A stretch of 64,000 nucleotides of DNA from contig NC_135714.1 in assembly GCF_964656455.1 (NCBI RefSeq), positions 123,374,131 to 123,438,130 of the forward strand. Reading direction: 5' to 3'. The translations under genes were made by a program, and so were the position numbers. Below, piece by piece: positions 24,401-39,100 of the stretch. The stretch's first letter is position 1, and each line of letters opens with the position of its first letter. This DNA is from Halichoerus grypus (Eukaryota > Chordata > Mammalia > Carnivora > Phocidae). Below the pieces are notes generated by a model, which was given only the letters and a program-made list of their open reading frames with translations, searched no databases and was not told the DNA's origin.

Positions 24401-27077
24401 CATCAGATGCAGAATTCACCAGGAATAGTTCCATGCCATTCACTTAGGTTAACAGGGACTTGACATGCATTTCAGAACTACAGGAATATAATGATTTAAA
24501 GAAGAGACCTCCAATCCCTTCTTTTCTTATTCCATAATTGAAAACATTTACAATTAATTTACCCTCAATATCTCCTAGCTCACTCAAAAGAACCAAAGAG
24601 ATAACTCTTTCTCACTGAAATCCTCTGTTACGTAATTTAAATTTCATTGGCAAACTCTGGTTTTAAAATATAAATGAGGATTAAATTGTTTGTGGCAGAG
24701 TTAGAGATGAATATTTCGATGTTGTGACTGAATCATTCTGATTTCCCCAGACCTTACTGCAAATGACTCACCATCAATCATCCTGTTAGTGTTACCACCG
24801 TTGGTTAAAATACCCAAACATCTATCTGCACTTAATACTATGTTGGGAGCAGAACTAACAAACGAAGCATATACAATCCTTAGTGTCCAAAAGCTATAAC
24901 ATCGTGTATATTTATAATTAAGATTAAACATGCCTTGGGGCGCCTGGGTGGCTCAGTCATTAGGCCTCTGCCTTAGGCTCAGGTCATGATCCCAGGGTCC
25001 TGGGATCAAGCCCCGCATCCGGGTCCCTGCTCCGCAGGAAGCCTGCTTCTCCCTCTCCCACTCCCCCTGCTTGTGTTCCCTCTCTGGCTGTGTCTCTCTG
25101 TCAAATAAAAAAATAAAATCTTAAAAAAAAAATTAAACATGCCTTCACTGAATTATGCTTTAATGTGAAACTCTTTGGCTTTAATTAAGAGCCACATGGG
25201 GGTGCCTGGCTAGCTTGGTTGGTAGAGCATCCAACTTTTGATCTCGGGGTTGTGAGTTTGAGCCCTATGTGGGGTATAGGGATTACTTTTTTAAAAAAGC
25301 GGGTGCCTGGCTGGCTCAGTGGGGGGAGTGTGCTACTCTTGATCTTGGGGTTGTGGGTTCAAGCCCCATGTTGGGTGTAGAGATTGCTTAAATAGATAAA
25401 ACTTAAAATTTTTTTAAGAAGATTAAAAAAACTAAAGAGCCATAAAGAAAATGAGTAGGTTTTTGCATTTTTTGAAACAAAAAGTATTGAGAGTCTGTTT
25501 TTTCTATGTGTGTGTTTTTTTGTTGTTTTGTTGTTTTTTTTTTAGCTATAAACCAGGAGGTTTGTTGTAAGAATTAAGTGAAATAAATAGTATAAAGTAC
25601 TTGACAAAATAAATATTAATTTTTCTTTGTTTATATTCCTTTGCTTCCTAACTTCATTTTTATTTTTTCTGTTGTGTCTGCATTTTTAGTATAAACCCAT
25701 AACATCCTTTCCAGAAGTAAGAAAGTAGTAGAATGTGCTAAAAAAAAAAAAAAAAAAAACACAATAGAGTGGAATAGAGAAATAGAGATTAATCAAGGAC
25801 TATTTCATGAATGAGAACCAAATATGAATTTTAAAGCCCTATAAGCATATCATCATAAATACAGCTTATAATTCCCTATTCATGTGATCCATTATATGGA
25901 AGTAGTGGTACTAAACAAGAGTGGTTCTCTCCTCTGTTGTGTTTCATCGTTGATAACACAGCCCAACACCAAGAATTAAAGAGGTAGAGTTGGGATGAAC
26001 ATCAGGTCTCTCTTTTCCCAAATATTTACTTTAATATATTTGTTTTAAAAAACTTAAATTAAAAGGATTCCATCTGGCCTCCAATTATCAATTAATAATA
26101 ACAACGTAGTAACCAAACCTTTTGATCTTGGGCAGAATAAATGAAGATAAAACTTGCCACTCAACACTCATGCTAAAAATATTTATTGAGCACCTATTCT
26201 GTGCAAAGCTTTTAGGGATATAGCAGCAGATAAAGAGACATAAATTTTATATTTTAAAGGAGAAGGACAATAACAAATAAATGAAGATAGATATATACAT
26301 ATAGTGTCAATTAGTAATAAGTGCTTTGGAGAAATATCCCATTGTGAAGAGGGATAGAGATTGCTACCTCTAGGGTTGGGAGAAGTGCAATTTTAGATAG
26401 TGCAGTCAGGAAAGATGATATTATGATATTAAGTACAGCCTTGAAGGAGGGGGAAAAGTCAACCTAAGGGAGATCTAGAGAAGGACAGATGCCTGGGACA
26501 ACTTGGGACAGATGCTGAGACAGGTAGAGCCTGGAACAGCAGCTGAGATAGGAACTGAGTCAGGAGCCTGGGACAGGAAGAGCCTGAAACAGCGGGGACC
26601 TTAGATAGGAGCCTGCGACAGGTGCTCCTGTGTACCAAGTCAAGGGGCTAGCGAGACCAGGGAGGAGGGAACAAGAGGGTGATATATGGCAGATAAAGTC
26701 AGACAGAGCAATAAAGGGGGGCATCACAGGCCACTGCCAGGACTTAATTTTGCTGTAAGAGAGATTAGAAGCTATTGGAGGTATTGAAGCAAAGGAGCGT
26801 GATCCAATTAAATGATCTGACTTGCTTTAAAAGAATTTCTGGGGTTGGTATGTTGAAATTAAACATAGAAGAACAAGAGTAGAAGCAGGGAGATCAGTTA
26901 GAAGGCTACTGCCCTAATTCAGGAGAAACTGGTATCTGCTTGCTCTGGAATAGTAGTAGGATATAGAGAGAAGTGATTGGATTCTGGATGCACTGTGAAA
27001 GTACACTTGTGAAACTCATCGTCTTTAGGCAAGTGATCTTCCTTGAGGATATACGGAGATAACACAGAGAGATATAG

Positions 27078-27117
<40 letters not shown>

Positions 27118-30100
27118 ATATACCCACACATACATATATACATAGATCTACAAATAGATATAAAAAATAAATCTAAAATATCCACCTATCGATTTATATA
27201 AAGTATCTGCCTAGGCAATAGGCAGTAAGGCCTTGTGATACTGTAAATTAACTTACTGTAATTCTCTCTTCACAGGTGAAGTTTATATTCTGTCAAGTAG
27301 TAAAAGTATGACCCAGACCCACAATGGAAAACTCTACAAAATTGTAGATCCCAAAAGGTGAGATCTCTTCATATTCCTTTAAGTCAAGTAATGTTTCTCC
27401 AAGTTGTTTTACTGTGTTCAAATTGGTGATGACGAATTGCAATTAGCAGTCAACAAAGATGAACACTTTGACCATGTGCATATGAGGTCTAGACTTGACT
27501 CTGCTGGACTTTGAAGCCTTACTGTGTCCACATATTCATGTCATTCTTGCTGCCATCAGAGAGCAGCATTCTATTTGTGGAATCAGCGTCCTCAGTTACA
27601 TGCTGGAGAAGGACCCTATGTAGGGCTGTGGCTTTAGCTTTCGTGTTGCAAGCAATAAACCCTCGGGTTCTTTCTAGAAAACCTGAACCATACTGGCAGA
27701 CGTTACAGCTGTTCAGTATGATTTTTTCATCAGGTAATCAAGACAAGCTATTTGGCAGTTCAACATCTGAGCCTCATTTCAAAACTATCTGGCAGCTCAC
27801 AGCTCTCATGCAGGCCTCTGACGAAACAAATGGAAACTGAAGAAATGTTGTCATTTACCCCAGCAAGAGGAACACTTGAACGTTGAATGTTTTAAAAAAT
27901 ATATCTATCCCCCCTGCTCCTTTCCACCCACCCATCACAACGGCATTATCTTGAATCATAGTTAGTCAGTTGTTAATTTCATGGATAAAGTCAGAACTAT
28001 CAGCAGCTGCTAAAATTATATATTATCAAAAAGGTATTAGTCATCAGCTTAGAAATAACTGTTAACAGAACCTAGGGTGTCCTCAGATACCACTACTGTT
28101 GAGCACGTACTTGTCAGACTCTCGCTACACCATGCTATGAATTTCAAATTCTCTCTGTACTAACTTATCTTCATGAGCCCATTTGCATATTTAAATTCCC
28201 ATATTTCAAGTCTCTTTTAGCAGAATACATTCTAATAACCTAAAAAGTTTGCTAAAGGCATGAATTTAGTTACACTTCAAACATATTATTTGTAAGTTAT
28301 GATGTAGGTTTTTTCTGAAAAATCACAGACTAACAAAATAGAGATTTTCATCCTTTTCCCATACCACAAAACACTGTCTTTCTTGGGAAAAGTGTAAGTT
28401 GACGTTGGTACTAGAGAACAAAAAGAGGAGTAATCAATTCTAAATGGTCTGTTGGCGTATCACATATATTCATCTGTCACGCCCTGGTCGTGTTCCTCCT
28501 CTATGTAACAATATACATTTTCTTCCACAGTAAGAGAAGCACCCATCTATGCATTGTAGGAGATTTTTTCCTCCTTGGGTGTGAAACGAATGCCCTCTTT
28601 GTGAAAAATAAAATAATGAACGAAAAAATATCAGACTCTCCGGTGATGGTTGAAGTTGGCAATATTAAGAACAAAACACAAAGTAGCAGCATTCTCCTGA
28701 TTCCTAATGATGTCTAGGGATTTCACTCAGATCTAATGCCCTTCATTTCCTAATAGTCATTATTCCATCATGCTTGTCAAAGTTGATATGCTTTCACAAG
28801 CTTCCGGTTAGTCTTATCATGAATTCTTCCTCCTTCCCACAAAATCTTTCTCTCTTCATCTGGATTGTTTAGTCTGCTGGTGGTGAGTTGAGGTGAATTT
28901 TACACTTTCCATCCATTATTAGTGTCTAATTACCAGGGTTTCCATAAGGGACCTTGGCTTTGTGATCTTGGGGCCTCCTCTAGTAGGGTGGTCTCAGAGT
29001 GACATACCTGAAAGGCCTGACTTCTCATTACGGTGCCTGTTTCTGGTGAGTCCTGTCACGTGTGGGGCCAGGGTTAAGATGTGTGTTTGGTTTTCAGAAG
29101 GTGGGGGGAGTTACAGAGTCCCAAACACACTGTCCTTGTACACAGGCATAGACATAAATTTCAAAATGAAGCTGACTGTAAGAAAACAAATGTTTTCATA
29201 AACATTTGTTGGGAGCCTCATGCTGTTTCAATTTGGATGCCAACGTTTATTATTATAGTATTTCTCCCTAGATGAGTTGAAGTTCTATATAAGCAGACAC
29301 TTTAGTGTATGTGAACAGGATTATTTTAGAAACACAAGCTAATTACTAGTGTAACAGTGTTCAGAATGTCTGCTTCAGAGCCAAATTGTTTCTCCAAAAT
29401 TTTGGAGGGAGAATTTGAAGAAAGGGCCTCATCAACTGAAAAAAACATTTCTTGTTACAGACATTTCTTGTTATATCAAAAATCTAACTCAAATTAAAAT
29501 CTTAGGTTAATTGTATTCTTGTGGAGGAGTCCCCAGACTTGTTAGAATAATGTTTTCAGAATCACTACTTTCAAACAGCACTTGACTCATGGTCCTGGAA
29601 GAGAGTAACAACAAATTACAAAATTTTTATGTTTGGGGTGCCTGGGTGGCTTAGTTGGTTAAGTATCAAACTCTTGGTCTCAGCTCAGGTCTTGATCTCA
29701 GAGTTGTGAGTTCAAGCCCCGCGTTGGGCTCCATGTTGGGCATTTTTTTATAAATTAAATTTATGTTCTATATTACATGTCATAGAGGTTACATGCTTAC
29801 TCACCATAGGATTTATGTTTTCTGTTGTTCCCTACACACACGCACACACACACTCACATATAAAGAAGACAAGAGAGTTTAAAAACCATCTGCAATATTC
29901 TGAAGTCATTTTGGCAAAAGCAGATGAGGTTACAGCATTACCACCTCAGTCTGTAAGGACAATTTGGTCTAAGGCTATATGTTACATAATCATTTACATA
30001 AGTTTAAAATCATTTTACAGTGGGCATCCATCTCAAAAAGGATGGCAAGATAACCTGTTACAAAAATCAAATATCATTATTTATAACTTAAAAAAATGAA

Positions 30101-33100
30101 AATTCAATAAGACTACAACTCGGTTTTCCTTAAATAGAACTCAGGAGTCATTTAAACAAAAAGTAGAGAAGGAGTGAATTTTCCTCCATGTGAGAACATT
30201 GAACACACTTCAGGAATGTTTTCAGAGGTGAAACAGTTGCATCTCATCAGAGAGTGGAGTTAGGATCAAGTCAATACCAATCACCCAGCTTGCTGAGTCA
30301 TCTCACTGGGTCCCAAAAAGTCTCTAGTACAGGGTCCTGCTGGCCCTGGTCAGGGGAGCTCCTTTGGCCAGTAGTTCCAGAAAACAGACTGAATACACTG
30401 AGCACAAGAGAGGGGGGCGATAATTTTAGTTTCACTTAGTCGTGCCACCTAAGACTAATCAAGACTAGGAACAAGTCCATCCTGGCAGGACAGGGAGGCA
30501 GCTGGTCTTGTCTCTGAATCTTCCTTACTGGGGGAGCCTTCATCAAGTTACTTCACCCTCCTCTGCCCCTTTGCCCATCAATGGAGTGCACATGATCACT
30601 CTGTCCCTTCCTCATTTCTGCGGAGTGCTTTTGAAGATGATTACATCATACATTTAAAATAGAGTAGATTCTTTAATATTGTTGGTATTCATTCTGTGCA
30701 TTCAAGAATTATTTTCAGGTGATCGCTCAACTTTTAAGGTTGTCTTTCCAACATTGGGGTAAAGGTGTCTGTGGAGCTTTCAAGAGCTCTTGGTACAGTT
30801 TCCAAATGTCCAAATCATGCCCTGGATGCTTGCTCTTAATTCAGTCTTTTCAGAATCAAACAAATGTGCCTGCGGGGTGGAAATTAAAGAATTCTAACAG
30901 TTACGTACCTTCTAAGCTTTATTTTTGTAGAACACAATTTTTTTCACACCTCTGCCAAAGATTCTTTAATTTTTGCATCAGATGAGACCAAATGACTTTT
31001 TTATTATTATTATACATTTTTATTATTATTTTTAATATTATTATTTTTTATTATTATTTTGAAACGTTTCCAAATTCTCCAGGAATTTGTAAAACAAAAT
31101 GATTCTTAATCATTTTGATTTAATTACTATGTACCCAGTCTTACTATATTTTAACATATTGCTGATCTGTTATCCAGCCAAGTCACACAGACCCTTCCCT
31201 TAAGAGGTCTATAAATTAACAAAACAAATTCCAGGCTTGGGAGGTCATTTTACAGAAATGTCGTATCCCCAAAGTCCTGTGTGAGCAGTATCAAAAACTG
31301 CTCCTCCCCCCTCCCCGCCCGCCTCCTCCCCACGTCTCCCCTCGATGGCCCTTTTGTTTATTTTTTTCTTAATATCTTTATCCTACTCCTAATTATACTA
31401 GATGCTAAAGAGTCGTTTGTTTTTTGGGTTGTTTTTTTTATTCCCCAAAAAACCTCACTTCATAAGAGGAAATCGGTTCTGTGCATCCTTCACATATGTC
31501 TCAGGGAGCCAGCAGGCAGCTCTGCCATCCTAAAGAAAGTCACACATAATAGAGAGGCTTTAGCCCAATAAGCCAGTCTAGTCCCAATTCATCAGTCAAA
31601 GTTTTATGCAAGTGGGCCCCCTAGGTTGAGAAATCCCCACAGTGCCTGTTGACCCAGCTGCCAAGTCCTCTTGCTGCACAGCCACCCTGACAGAAATACA
31701 AACTGTTTAGCAACTCCATTGACCTTTCAGCTATTAACAGGGACACAGGCTCCACCAGGGACTAGTTTTCAAACATGACAGAATTTCTTAACACTAGAGG
31801 TCATGAACAAGTATATGCCCTATAAAAATCCATTCAGCATGGTGGATTTGAGGTCTAAAAGACAAAGAAGCATGTTCTACGTTTTTGCTATTATTATTTT
31901 TTTGCATATCCGATAACTGAAAATGGAGATATTCTTATCTGCCAGCTTATATTTTACTCTTAATGCACTGTATTGTACGTAGTGAGGCATGATACATTGG
32001 TGGCTAACAAATCCTTCCTAAGCTGCCCTATAGCATTTGAAATTTTGAAGATATATTACCAAAGAATGGGATAAGATCAAAGGAGAAACTTCTAATGAAT
32101 GAATGAGCATGCATACATAATGTATGGTAATGACCTAAGTATAACTGGAATTTTAGTCCTACTTTACCAGGATTTGCATATGTATGTATATGCACACACA
32201 TTTAAACATACTCAGGTCGGGCACACCCTGCTGCGGAGAGCCATCACCCATTTCAAAATAAATAGAAAATATCATATAGCAATTTATGAAAAAAATTTTA
32301 TCTAAGTGACCATGTCATTTAAGGTGTTCGTATAAAACTATATATATATATATATATATATCTCCTATTTCCTGGAGATGTGATATATGACCACAACACT
32401 CAAAGGAATGTTCTGCTTTATGCTAATTACAGTCGCTCTTAAACTATCAATTTTGAATGTTGGAGTATCAATTCCTAGAGTAATTGTGCAGATTGCAATG
32501 AAGACTTGGATGAATTGCCACTTTCAAGCGGCATTTGTTAAAAAGATATAAAATGAAAAATACAAATAATGAAGAATATATTCTTCAAAATGAAACTCAT
32601 GTGTTAAGAGTCGAAAATTCGTAAAAGCATCTCTTTTTAATTGCCATGTTTCTCCCCTGCCTGGGACAATGGTGAAAGTCAGATCTTAGTAGATCTGAAT
32701 TTTGTGTACTTTCATTATAAGGCAACATATCATCAGATATTGCAGTACTTGAGATAAAGGCAGATTTAACCTTGAATAAAACAGCCACATAAATTTGTAA
32801 TAAGATGTTTTCTAGAGGAAGGTGTACTTTTTATTTTTTTTATTATTTTTTAAGATTTTATTTTTAAGTAATCTCTACACCCAACCACCCTGAGATCAAG
32901 GGTCACATGCTCTACCAATGGAGCCAGCCAGGTACCCTGAGCAAGGTGTATTTTTTTAAAAGAAAAACTGCTTCTTAGCATCTTTTTTTTTTTTTAACTA
33001 ATTCATTTTAGTCGAGTTAAAAGCTCACATGACTTGTTTTTGTCAACATTGACAAATGAATCAAAAAGTGTAACATCAAAATTTGGGCATTTGTCACCCT

Positions 33101-36100
33101 AATAGTCTTGAAAGAGAATTTAAACTGACATTCTTGTGTTCTTTTAAAGGACAGAAACTTGTGTCCAGTTTTTGCTTCCCATTTAAAGCATTTAGTGATA
33201 TTTAAAATTTCTACCTTCCTCTGATATAAAATTAAAACACTGGTACTTCTACAGCTTTAAGTGAGAAAAGATTTAATATTATTATTATTATCATTATCAT
33301 TATTATTTGGTGATTTCTAAAAAAAAGTACGCTAGGCTTTTAAGTCTTTTTTTTTTTTAAAGATTTTATTTATTTATTTGAGAGAGAAAGAATGAGACAG
33401 AGAGAGCATGAGAGGGGGGAGGGTCAGAGGGAGAAGCAGACTCCCCGCCGAGCGGAGAGCCCGATGGGGGACTTGATGCGGGACTCGATGCGAGACTCGA
33501 TCCCAGGACTGCAGGATCATGACCTGAGCTGAAGGCAGTCACTTAACCAACTGTGCCACCCAGGCGCCCGGCTTTTAAGTCTTTTGAATTATAATGTAAT
33601 CAATGTGTTTTTTTAAATGCTTATTTTCCCAATTACAAACATTTCTTATTTCGTGTCTAACATTTTTTATCAATTATGGTTTATGAATTAAGTTTTTAAG
33701 TTCAAACTTGCTTTTGGACATAAAATTCTGAACAGAATATATTTCCTTCTTTATATTAGGAAGCAGTGGCATTGACTTTTTATTGTGCCCTAATTTTTCA
33801 GTTTTTATTTTTATCATATGAGAGTAAGTACAGTTATACTCCAAGATTAAAACAGGAGATTTAATTAGTCTGCAAGTATCTTGTACCTGTCCCTGTGTTC
33901 AAGGTCATGTATTATGTGCTACAGAGGGAGAATATAAGTGAGAACTTAGTCCCATCCTCTAAGGAACTTATTTTTACTTTAAATTGGGAGATCACACACA
34001 TTATCAAAAATGTAAATATTATTTGAGATAAATAACACTTTGGGACAAAAAAAAAAATTAGGCAAGAACATTATACCCTATAAATCACCGAATTAATGGC
34101 CCAGAAAGCTATGGATACTGAGACAGGTAAAATTCACCATGATTTGGCTCCCTGGCCCAGTCCATACTGCTCCACTGTGCTTTTCTTCAACGCTAATTAG
34201 CTCACATATAAAAGAGAATGATGACTACATAACATGGAAATTATGTAGCTTTCCAAGCAAGTATGGCCAGAATTATAAGAAATAGAACAAACCCTCAGCC
34301 AGGCTGTTGCAAAGGCAGAGGAGGTTTCTCAGCTGAGAGGTAAAATGAAAAACGAGTGTCTGTACTGGGTTCTCCTCCCCGATGAGGCTTTCCTTCAGCC
34401 TGGGCTCTTTGCAGGTGGCACATCCCCCAGGAGTTCATGGCCCACCTCCACCGCCATTTTGGTTTTGGGTATTCCTGAACTTGGCTGAGGCAGCCTCCAG
34501 CTCCTGTCCGCATTCACAGGGTTGCCCAAACTCTCCCCCTAGGTACCAAGTTTTGCTGTTTTAGTGCTTTGCTTTGCTTTACTTTACAAAGTTGCACCAA
34601 TCTTCAGCGATCTGCCCCAAACCTATTTTTCCCATAAGCCCTATTATTTTTAGTACACAATTTTGTACCATACAAGATTTTTCAGGGATGTGCACATTGA
34701 ATTAAAGCAGAAAGGCCTGTTTTTCTATATTCACCACTAATATTGGGATAGACCAGTTTCTGAATTTAGGACATTGAAAACATAATGCAACAGGCACTGA
34801 AGGCAATTTAGTAAAATTGGGCTTTTTTTGGTTTGTAAAAGCAGATGATGTTATCATCTAGTCTCATTAATTATTTCTCCTAGGTTTTCCCTTTAAGGAA
34901 ATACATAACTTTTCATTTCCTAATTTTCCCATGGAGATATATATACATTGAGTTAACCTGAAAAGTTGAATGAAGGAGATCCACACACCCTTTTAGATAC
35001 TTGTGTATTGTGGTGGTGGTGTTTGGATAGTGAGATTAGCAGGGCCTGAAATATGGGTGCCTTGCTCCCTTTTTCCTAAAGTAAGAGGGCCAGTTGAGTG
35101 GAAAGAACACTGGGCTAGGAGATAGTTCCAGACTATGTGTAACTAGCTGTGTGAAAGCCATTTAATCTCTTCATACATGTTCTTCTCCTTTAAATTTGGG
35201 AATAACAGGACTAGCCCTGCCTCATGAGGATAAGTTGAATATGAAATTATTAAAAAGTATATGTGGCTTCATTATTTGCTTTTATTATGGTTTCATCTTT
35301 AGACATAGAACAAAATTTAGCAATATTTGTGAAAATTCTGATAATCTTATCAGCACTAAGCAGCCAAACCCGTGGCTCCCTTCATCAAATCATCAGTGCC
35401 CCTGCCCCCTTTGAGTTTAGTACTCACTCAGTCCCAAACTGCTCAGGTATTAGAGCCAATCAACACTATTTCTAAATGAGTATATGCTCAGCATTTAAAT
35501 TGCAGACCTCAGAATGAAGACAACATTGGTGTCAAAAACGGCTGAGGCCCAGGCCCCTTTTTCTCAGCACTTTGTAGAATAGAGAAATGTAGTAGTTCAA
35601 AGTGAGGTCTGGAAATAAGACCAAACATGGGCTTTATCCATCCTAAATTGGAATTCTAGAAATATACAGTACAAATTAAAAATTTTAATATGATACATAA
35701 TGTATATAAGTTCAGAGCTATTCTTGAATTTAAATTATGTTTCCCTTTACTCCAATATCAAGGTTGCTTGGGACATATATAAAAAGATATTTCTGGGGCA
35801 CCTGACTCTTGGTTTCAGCTCAGGTCATGATCTCATGGGTTGTGAGATCACGCCCCTCGTGGGGCTCCGTGCACAGCAGGGAGTCTGCTAGAAAATTCTC
35901 TTCCTCTGCCCATCCCCCCACTTGCTCGCGTGCTCTCTCTCTCTCAAGTAAATAAATAAATATTTTTTTAAAAAGATATTTCTGCAACCTACATGTGATA
36001 TAATGTCAAGGACAGTATTCCTTAAGAATACTTCAAATAGGGGGTGCCAGGCTGGCACAGTCAGAAGAGTATGCAACTCTTGATCTTGGGTTTGTGAGTT

Positions 36101-39100
36101 CAAGCCCCCCGTTGGGTGTAGAGATTACTTAAATAAATAAATAATTCAAAAAAAAAATACCTCAAATGGTCCTTGAAAAATACTGTTAGGAAATGAGTAT
36201 TGCCATCAATACTGCCGCGAAGTCCCAATGAGAGCAATATTGCTTGGTTATGCAGAAAGAGACGCCATTTTCTCTGTTCTTTTACCTGGAATATGATTGT
36301 AGTATGAGTGTGTAAGATTCCTTCCAGCCAAATGGAATTTGTATCATGTATTATTTCATTAGCTGCCACAAAATGGTTATGTGTGGTCCCAAAACAGGCT
36401 GGAAATCCAATGGAATCCCAACTTCTACTCCTGGTGGGTAAACTAACCTTGAAAAGAGAAATGTCAACGTGAACAAGAAGAATTTAGTGAACATTCAGAC
36501 TAAAGAAAAAATCAATTTATGTATTGACCTTGGAGAAAGGCATTGAAAAGAGTGTGGGAGAGATGACCATGCAGTTCTACTAAAGTAGGGCTATGCCTAC
36601 GCCCCGAGCTAGACAGGTGGGAAACAGGAACATCTATCCCATCAGGGAAACAGGAAAATCTATCCCTTACCCTTTTCTAGGTAAAAGTGCTGAGGACTGG
36701 TTTTAGAAATGACGAGTGGTTACGGATTATCGTTGCATATCAAAATGCTCACAGTGAGGAACCCCATTAAACCAGAGAATCTGTGGTGGCTTCCAAAGCC
36801 TGCCTTCCTGTGCAGAGGTGAAGTCTTCATCCAAGCATACAATTTCAAAGCATTCTCTACCTGGAAGCCCCTGGCCACACCAATTCATGGCCACATTAAT
36901 TGCTACTGGCTGGGAAGTGGCCTTCACTTAGAACAGTGCCTCTCAACCTTTAATATGCATGTGGATCACCTGACAAACTGGCAAGAGTGTAAATTCAGTT
37001 AAGTCTGCGGAGGGGCCTGAGCTTCTATATGTCTAACAAGCTCCTATGTGATGCTGGTTCTTCTGGTCTGGTACCATGCTATGGGTAGTAAGGATTTAGA
37101 CTTCTCACTTTTTCCTTTCTCATGAGAATAGGAAAAAGCATGGAAGAAAACTAGTTTTGCAAAGGTTGCAGTAGCAAAGGAACACTTTCTAGATTTTTTA
37201 CTTATTCATTTGGGAGGGAGAAAAAGAGAGAGAGCACGAGCCGGGGGGGAGGGTCAGAGGGAGAGGGAGAAGCAGACTCCCCGTTGAGCAGGGAGCCCGA
37301 CACGGGGCTCGATCCCAGGACCCCGAGATCATGACCTGAGCCGAAGGAAGATGCTTAACTGACTGAGCCACCCAGGCGTCCCAAGAATAAGATAGTTCTT
37401 ACATCACCTTTCCCCCTTAAACAGATGGTTGACTAAGAGAAGCTATAGAATTATTACTTCTTCTGAAACCTCTTATAAGTCAAGAATTTATAAATGAGTA
37501 TTACTTATGATTTATGTACCTTGTTTGACAGTAACGTGAATTTAAAATCTGAGCCCCTAACAAAAATTTCAAAATGAGTCCCTTTATTTTTTGTAAAAAA
37601 CACAATAGACAGATTTCTAACACACTCAATCTGAAGAGCAGGCTTACTCAAGACAGGCTTTATCCCGGTGCTTCCATCCAGATACACAGAGGACTTCTCA
37701 TTTATTGATTTATTTAATCATTTATTAAATTAAATATCCTAAAATTAAAGCCATCTATCATCTCACTACCTGAAGACATTCACTGTAGGCTTTAGCTAGT
37801 CACAAAAAGTCATCATGTAGGATATGTTATAAATCACTTATGCTTCTCAACTTCTTTCTTTATTTCAAGAAAATATCTCAACCTTTATGCTACTACTCAA
37901 AACCAGAAAAAGTGGGTTTCTAAGAAAACATCTTACATTTCCAGAAACAATGCTTTATGCATTAAAGAATGTTGGACAATTTTTTGGCACTAGTCCTTAT
38001 TTTTTCATTGTCAAGTGTAAAGATTATAAAGTGTGTTTTTCTGATTTAAATTAAGTTTGGGGACTATAGAGATAACAATCGACAAATGGGTTTGATATAT
38101 TTCTTATTACAAACCTAAATATCCTTTGGGGAAGTTTTCTACTTTGAAAGCTATCTTGGACTTCATTCAGTAGAGATAAGAATCCAAAAGTTAAGAAAAT
38201 AATTGTTTAAAAGAAGAACAAAACTATTTAAGCAATTCTTAGTACACCTACATTAAAACACCCAATTTTCCAGTCAAATAAGAATGAAAAATGAGGTAAC
38301 CTATCACTATAAATATATAATATACACACATAATCTAGATTTTTGTTTTGATGCCATGTAGTTGTGTATATGTAATAATTATGTACGTATATGATGGACT
38401 ATTTCAAGGTGACACTATAAAAGTTCACATTTACTTGTTTTATCCCCTTTTCTCTTCTCCTCATTGCATGTAAAGAAACCCTGTTTTTTTTCAATGGCAG
38501 GAAGAAATGTCACTAGAACAGAGAGTGAGTGGAGGAGGATGGTTGGGATAACCAAACTCTTTGTTAGACTTTTACCAAATACATAACCAGAAGAATGAAT
38601 TTTAATACATTGGCTTAATTCCCAGCTGGAGGAGAAAACAATCCTATCTTTGTGTCATGCTTACTTCTTAGTCTGTTGTTTATTTACTATGACTATGATT
38701 AATGTAAAAATGTTTCATTGAAAATGAATTTAACCATGCCTTAGAAGAATTTTGTAAGCCCCGAGTTAATTTAGGCAACAGAAATATAACAAGTGTTTTT
38801 AGTTTTAAGCTTAGGATATAAAAGTATAACAATTAGATTTTAATGATATCCCTCTCCTAAATAGTCTGTATATTCCTGATATCTTTACTTAGTAGCACAG
38901 AAAAGAAACAAACACTCTCGGGCGCCTGGGTGGCTCAGTTGGTTAAGCGACTGCCTTCGGCTCAGGTCATGATCCTGCAGTCCCTGGATCAAGTCCCGCA
39001 TCGGGCTCCCTGCTCGGCAGGGAGTCTGTTTCTCCCTCTGACCCTCCCCCCTCTCTCTCGTTCTCTCTCTCTCAAATAAGTAAATAAAATCTTTAAAAAA

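Larger units (their letters stand above)
23374..27275 (+). other. HHIP: HHIP intron 10
   Basis: GT-AG intron of 3902 bp. Contains a minus-strand Can-SINE (24190-24356), a plus-strand Can-SINE (24937-25131), two short tRNA-like SINEs in tandem (25195-25434), an old interspersed repeat with degenerate internal repeats (26166-27010) and an (AC)n tract. Confidence 0.95.

Noticed and set aside
25299..25415. tRNA gene candidate because of a perfect B box
   Set aside because: The sequence is a tRNA-derived SINE monomer; it does not fold into a complete cloverleaf and is followed by a SINE tail.
26906..27185. Cys/Val-rich frames on the minus strand
   Set aside because: They are a translation of the (AC)n microsatellite.
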